Source: Ophiothrix spiculata | Taxonomy: Eukaryota > Echinodermata > Ophiuroidea > Amphilepidida > Ophiotrichidae | Strand: one strand, 5' to 3' | Assembly: GCA_000969725.1 (NCBI GenBank) | Contig: JXSR01S035858.1 | Length of the DNA: 20,725 nt | Shown: piece after piece, positions 19,481 through 20,725 of the stretch | Layout of the letters: every line of letters begins with the position of its first letter | How positions within the stretch are numbered: position 1 is the stretch's first letter | The notes under the pieces: model-generated | Databases searched by the model: none | What the model was told of the DNA's origin: nothing | The model's input: the letters and a program-made list of their open reading frames with translations, nothing else | Made by a program: the position numbers and the translations under genes

Positions 19481-20378
19481 TTTTTGGGATACTGTTTGGC
19501 ACTTTGAATATAAAGATTATAAAAGAAAAATGCATTATGGGGCACGTTATAACACTTCAATACCTTATTTTTAAAATGTAAGTTGTACTTGAACCAAACC
19601 AAGGACCTGCGCTAAAAGATATTAAGGGAAAATGTAACTAGGGCTTGCAAGAAAGATGGTATGGGGTTGTACAACCTCAAGGCCCCAACCCCTTTTTACA
19701 CCTTGCCTGCCACTCCCTAGACCCCTCCCCTCCCTATCAAATCCAATCATTAGTTCGCTAGCCCTGTTAAGAAAGTACTTTAGAAGTTGCAAAGATTCTC
19801 TTTTCAAGTAGAATTTCAGACATTTGGGGGTTGTTTAACTTCTCTATACCCCCTTTCCAGAGTCGACTTTCAGTTACCAAGTCTATCTGTTAAGAAACTG
19901 GGGTTGAACATACCTGCAAAAACTCAAATTTCCCCCCCCCCCTCCCCAGTTGATTACGACCAAACAGTTAAAAAAATGTGGTGAGGGACTTGAAACATAC
20001 TATTTTTCCTATGTCTAGCCACAATATTGTTTCAGACTGAATAACATTATTGGCTTGTCACCTGTTGACGAAATATAAGGACTGAAACAAAAGTATTCCA
20101 TTTCGTTTTTTCTGTCAAATTTAGGTCGTGTTATTTATTCTTTGTGTGTGTTTGTTACTATCTGTCAAGTTGAACTATACTGTGACTTATCAAGGTATTA
20201 CTATTGCAAATTTAGATTAAAGTTGAGATTATGTATGGTTTATTAAAAACAATATTGTAAATTTTGTCAAACTTAAATCAAAAAGTTAGGAAATGTTATC
20301 ATATGACAGGCGTAAAATATTGCAATCATTGAAAGTGCAATATTACATTTTATAGTTCTACAATTCAATAGCATTGCA

Positions 20379-20520
20379 CAAGAGAAGATACTATGTGTAT
20401 CCCATCATGCATTGCTTCCTGTGGGAAATTTTGTACAGCAAGTCATGTGAGTAGTTAGTGATGAAGCATGCTCAGAATGCAAGATTACAACAAGTATATT
20501 TGATTTATGGGCATTTTATC
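20379..20520 (+). mobile_element. MITE, GAGAAGATA family, copy C (interrupted)
   Basis: CAAGAGAAGATACTATGTGT, then ATCCCATCATGCATTGCTTCCT, then GTCATGTGAGTAGTTAGTGATGA match the left arm of copy B. The inner part (AATGCAAGATTACAACAAGT, then GATTTATGGGCATTTTATC) matches copy B in the opposite orientation. The element stops at 20520, where another element begins. The expected continuation ACTAACTACTCAC does not follow in the window. Confidence 0.75.
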
Positions 20521-20725
20521 CAAGGTTGGCACGATTTAAATCAATTGATTTAAATCACGATTTAAATCAAATGATTTTTTTAAAAAAATCATTGATTTAA
20601 ATCAAGATTTTAGATTTTCTTGATTCTTATCAGAATTTTCAATATATTTTCCCCTGCATTCATACAGCTTATAGTTTTGCTCATTTCCAATGTAAATTTG
20701 GCCCATAAACCCTCACCAAGGTAGC
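20521..20725 (+). mobile_element. hAT-like element end with GATTTAAATCA repeats, runs off the window
   Basis: It begins CAAGGTTGGCACGATTTAAA and continues with overlapping palindromes ATTTAAATCAATTGATTTAAAT and a TTTTTTTAAAAAAA core to about 20615. The CAAGGTTGG start fits hAT-type termini, and its abrupt start inside copy C implies insertion. The expected 8-bp duplication would be ATTTTATC, but the far end is not in view. Confidence 0.55.

Larger units (their letters stand above)
15390..20725 (+). other. Intron downstream of the Ig exon (partial, 3' end outside window)
   Basis: It begins with the GTAAGT donor, and no acceptor-bounded coding segment follows before the window ends. Ig2 of LAR proteins should be the next coding block and is not present in these 5.3 kb. 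Stretches with no recognisable element: 15397-15780, 16050-16720, 17110-17405, 17800-19410 and 19485-20375. An AATAAA at about 18287 is not supported by any coding sequence upstream. Confidence 0.6.

Overview
The window looks like intronic DNA from an invertebrate animal. It is AT-rich and CpG-poor, has no long open reading frames, no operon-like layout and no bacterial genes, and carries many short non-autonomous transposons, tRNA-derived SINE-like units, foldback repeats and minisatellites. The one protein-coding feature I can support is a single 285-bp exon on the + strand (15105-15389). It has a canonical acceptor (TTTCAG) and donor (GTAAGT) and is phase 1 at both ends. It encodes one complete immunoglobulin domain that fits best to Ig domain 1 of the LAR-type receptor tyrosine phosphatases (Drosophila Lar, vertebrate PTPRD/PTPRF/PTPRS). 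The repeat types (a foldback element with tandem sub-repeats like sea-urchin TU elements, a tRNA SINE ending in a CGCTATAAAT-type tail) point to a marine deuterostome such as an echinoderm, but that placement is an inference.

Layout. 1-15104 is read as the intron before the Ig exon. It holds, in order: a foldback inverted repeat (1041-1438), a TA-flanked MITE (1517-1716), a degenerate ~165-bp tandem repeat with G-runs (3044-3640), a second TA-flanked MITE (3981-4127), a TAGTCG-rich direct-repeat pair (4272-4640), a ~135-bp minisatellite (5285-5885), a ~160-bp minisatellite (6058-7830) interrupted by two complete MITEs, a ~55-60-bp repeat (8150-8475), a MITE of a family present three times in the window (9005-9147), a further TA MITE (10549-10730), a duplicated segment (11049-11290), a 63-nt hairpin (11415-11477), a tRNA-derived SINE (about 11545-11880), a 55-bp tandem duplication (11980-12163), a PIF/Harbinger-like MITE with TTA duplications (13273-13412), a 95-bp perfect duplicate of part of the 10.6-kb MITE (13858-13952), a second copy of the three-copy family (14113-14331) and a tRNA-like relic (14935-15003).

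15390-20725 is read as the next intron. It holds a GGCCT-ended MITE (15786-16042), an inverted repeat (16727-16838), a ~102-bp duplication (16923-17102), a 58-bp minisatellite whose unit contains a Harbinger-type terminus (17410-17633), a minus-strand tRNA-like SINE fragment (19418-19480), a third copy of the three-copy family (20379-20520) and a hAT-like element inserted into that copy and running off the window end (20521-20725).

No new protein system is visible. The most interesting signals are (i) a MITE family whose terminal repeats, and one unrelated MITE, carry sequences close to the ZNF143/STAF consensus, six sites in all; (ii) two MITEs whose exact boundaries can be proved because they sit inside a tandem array with uninterrupted sister copies; and (iii) a minisatellite that appears to have grown from a Harbinger MITE end.
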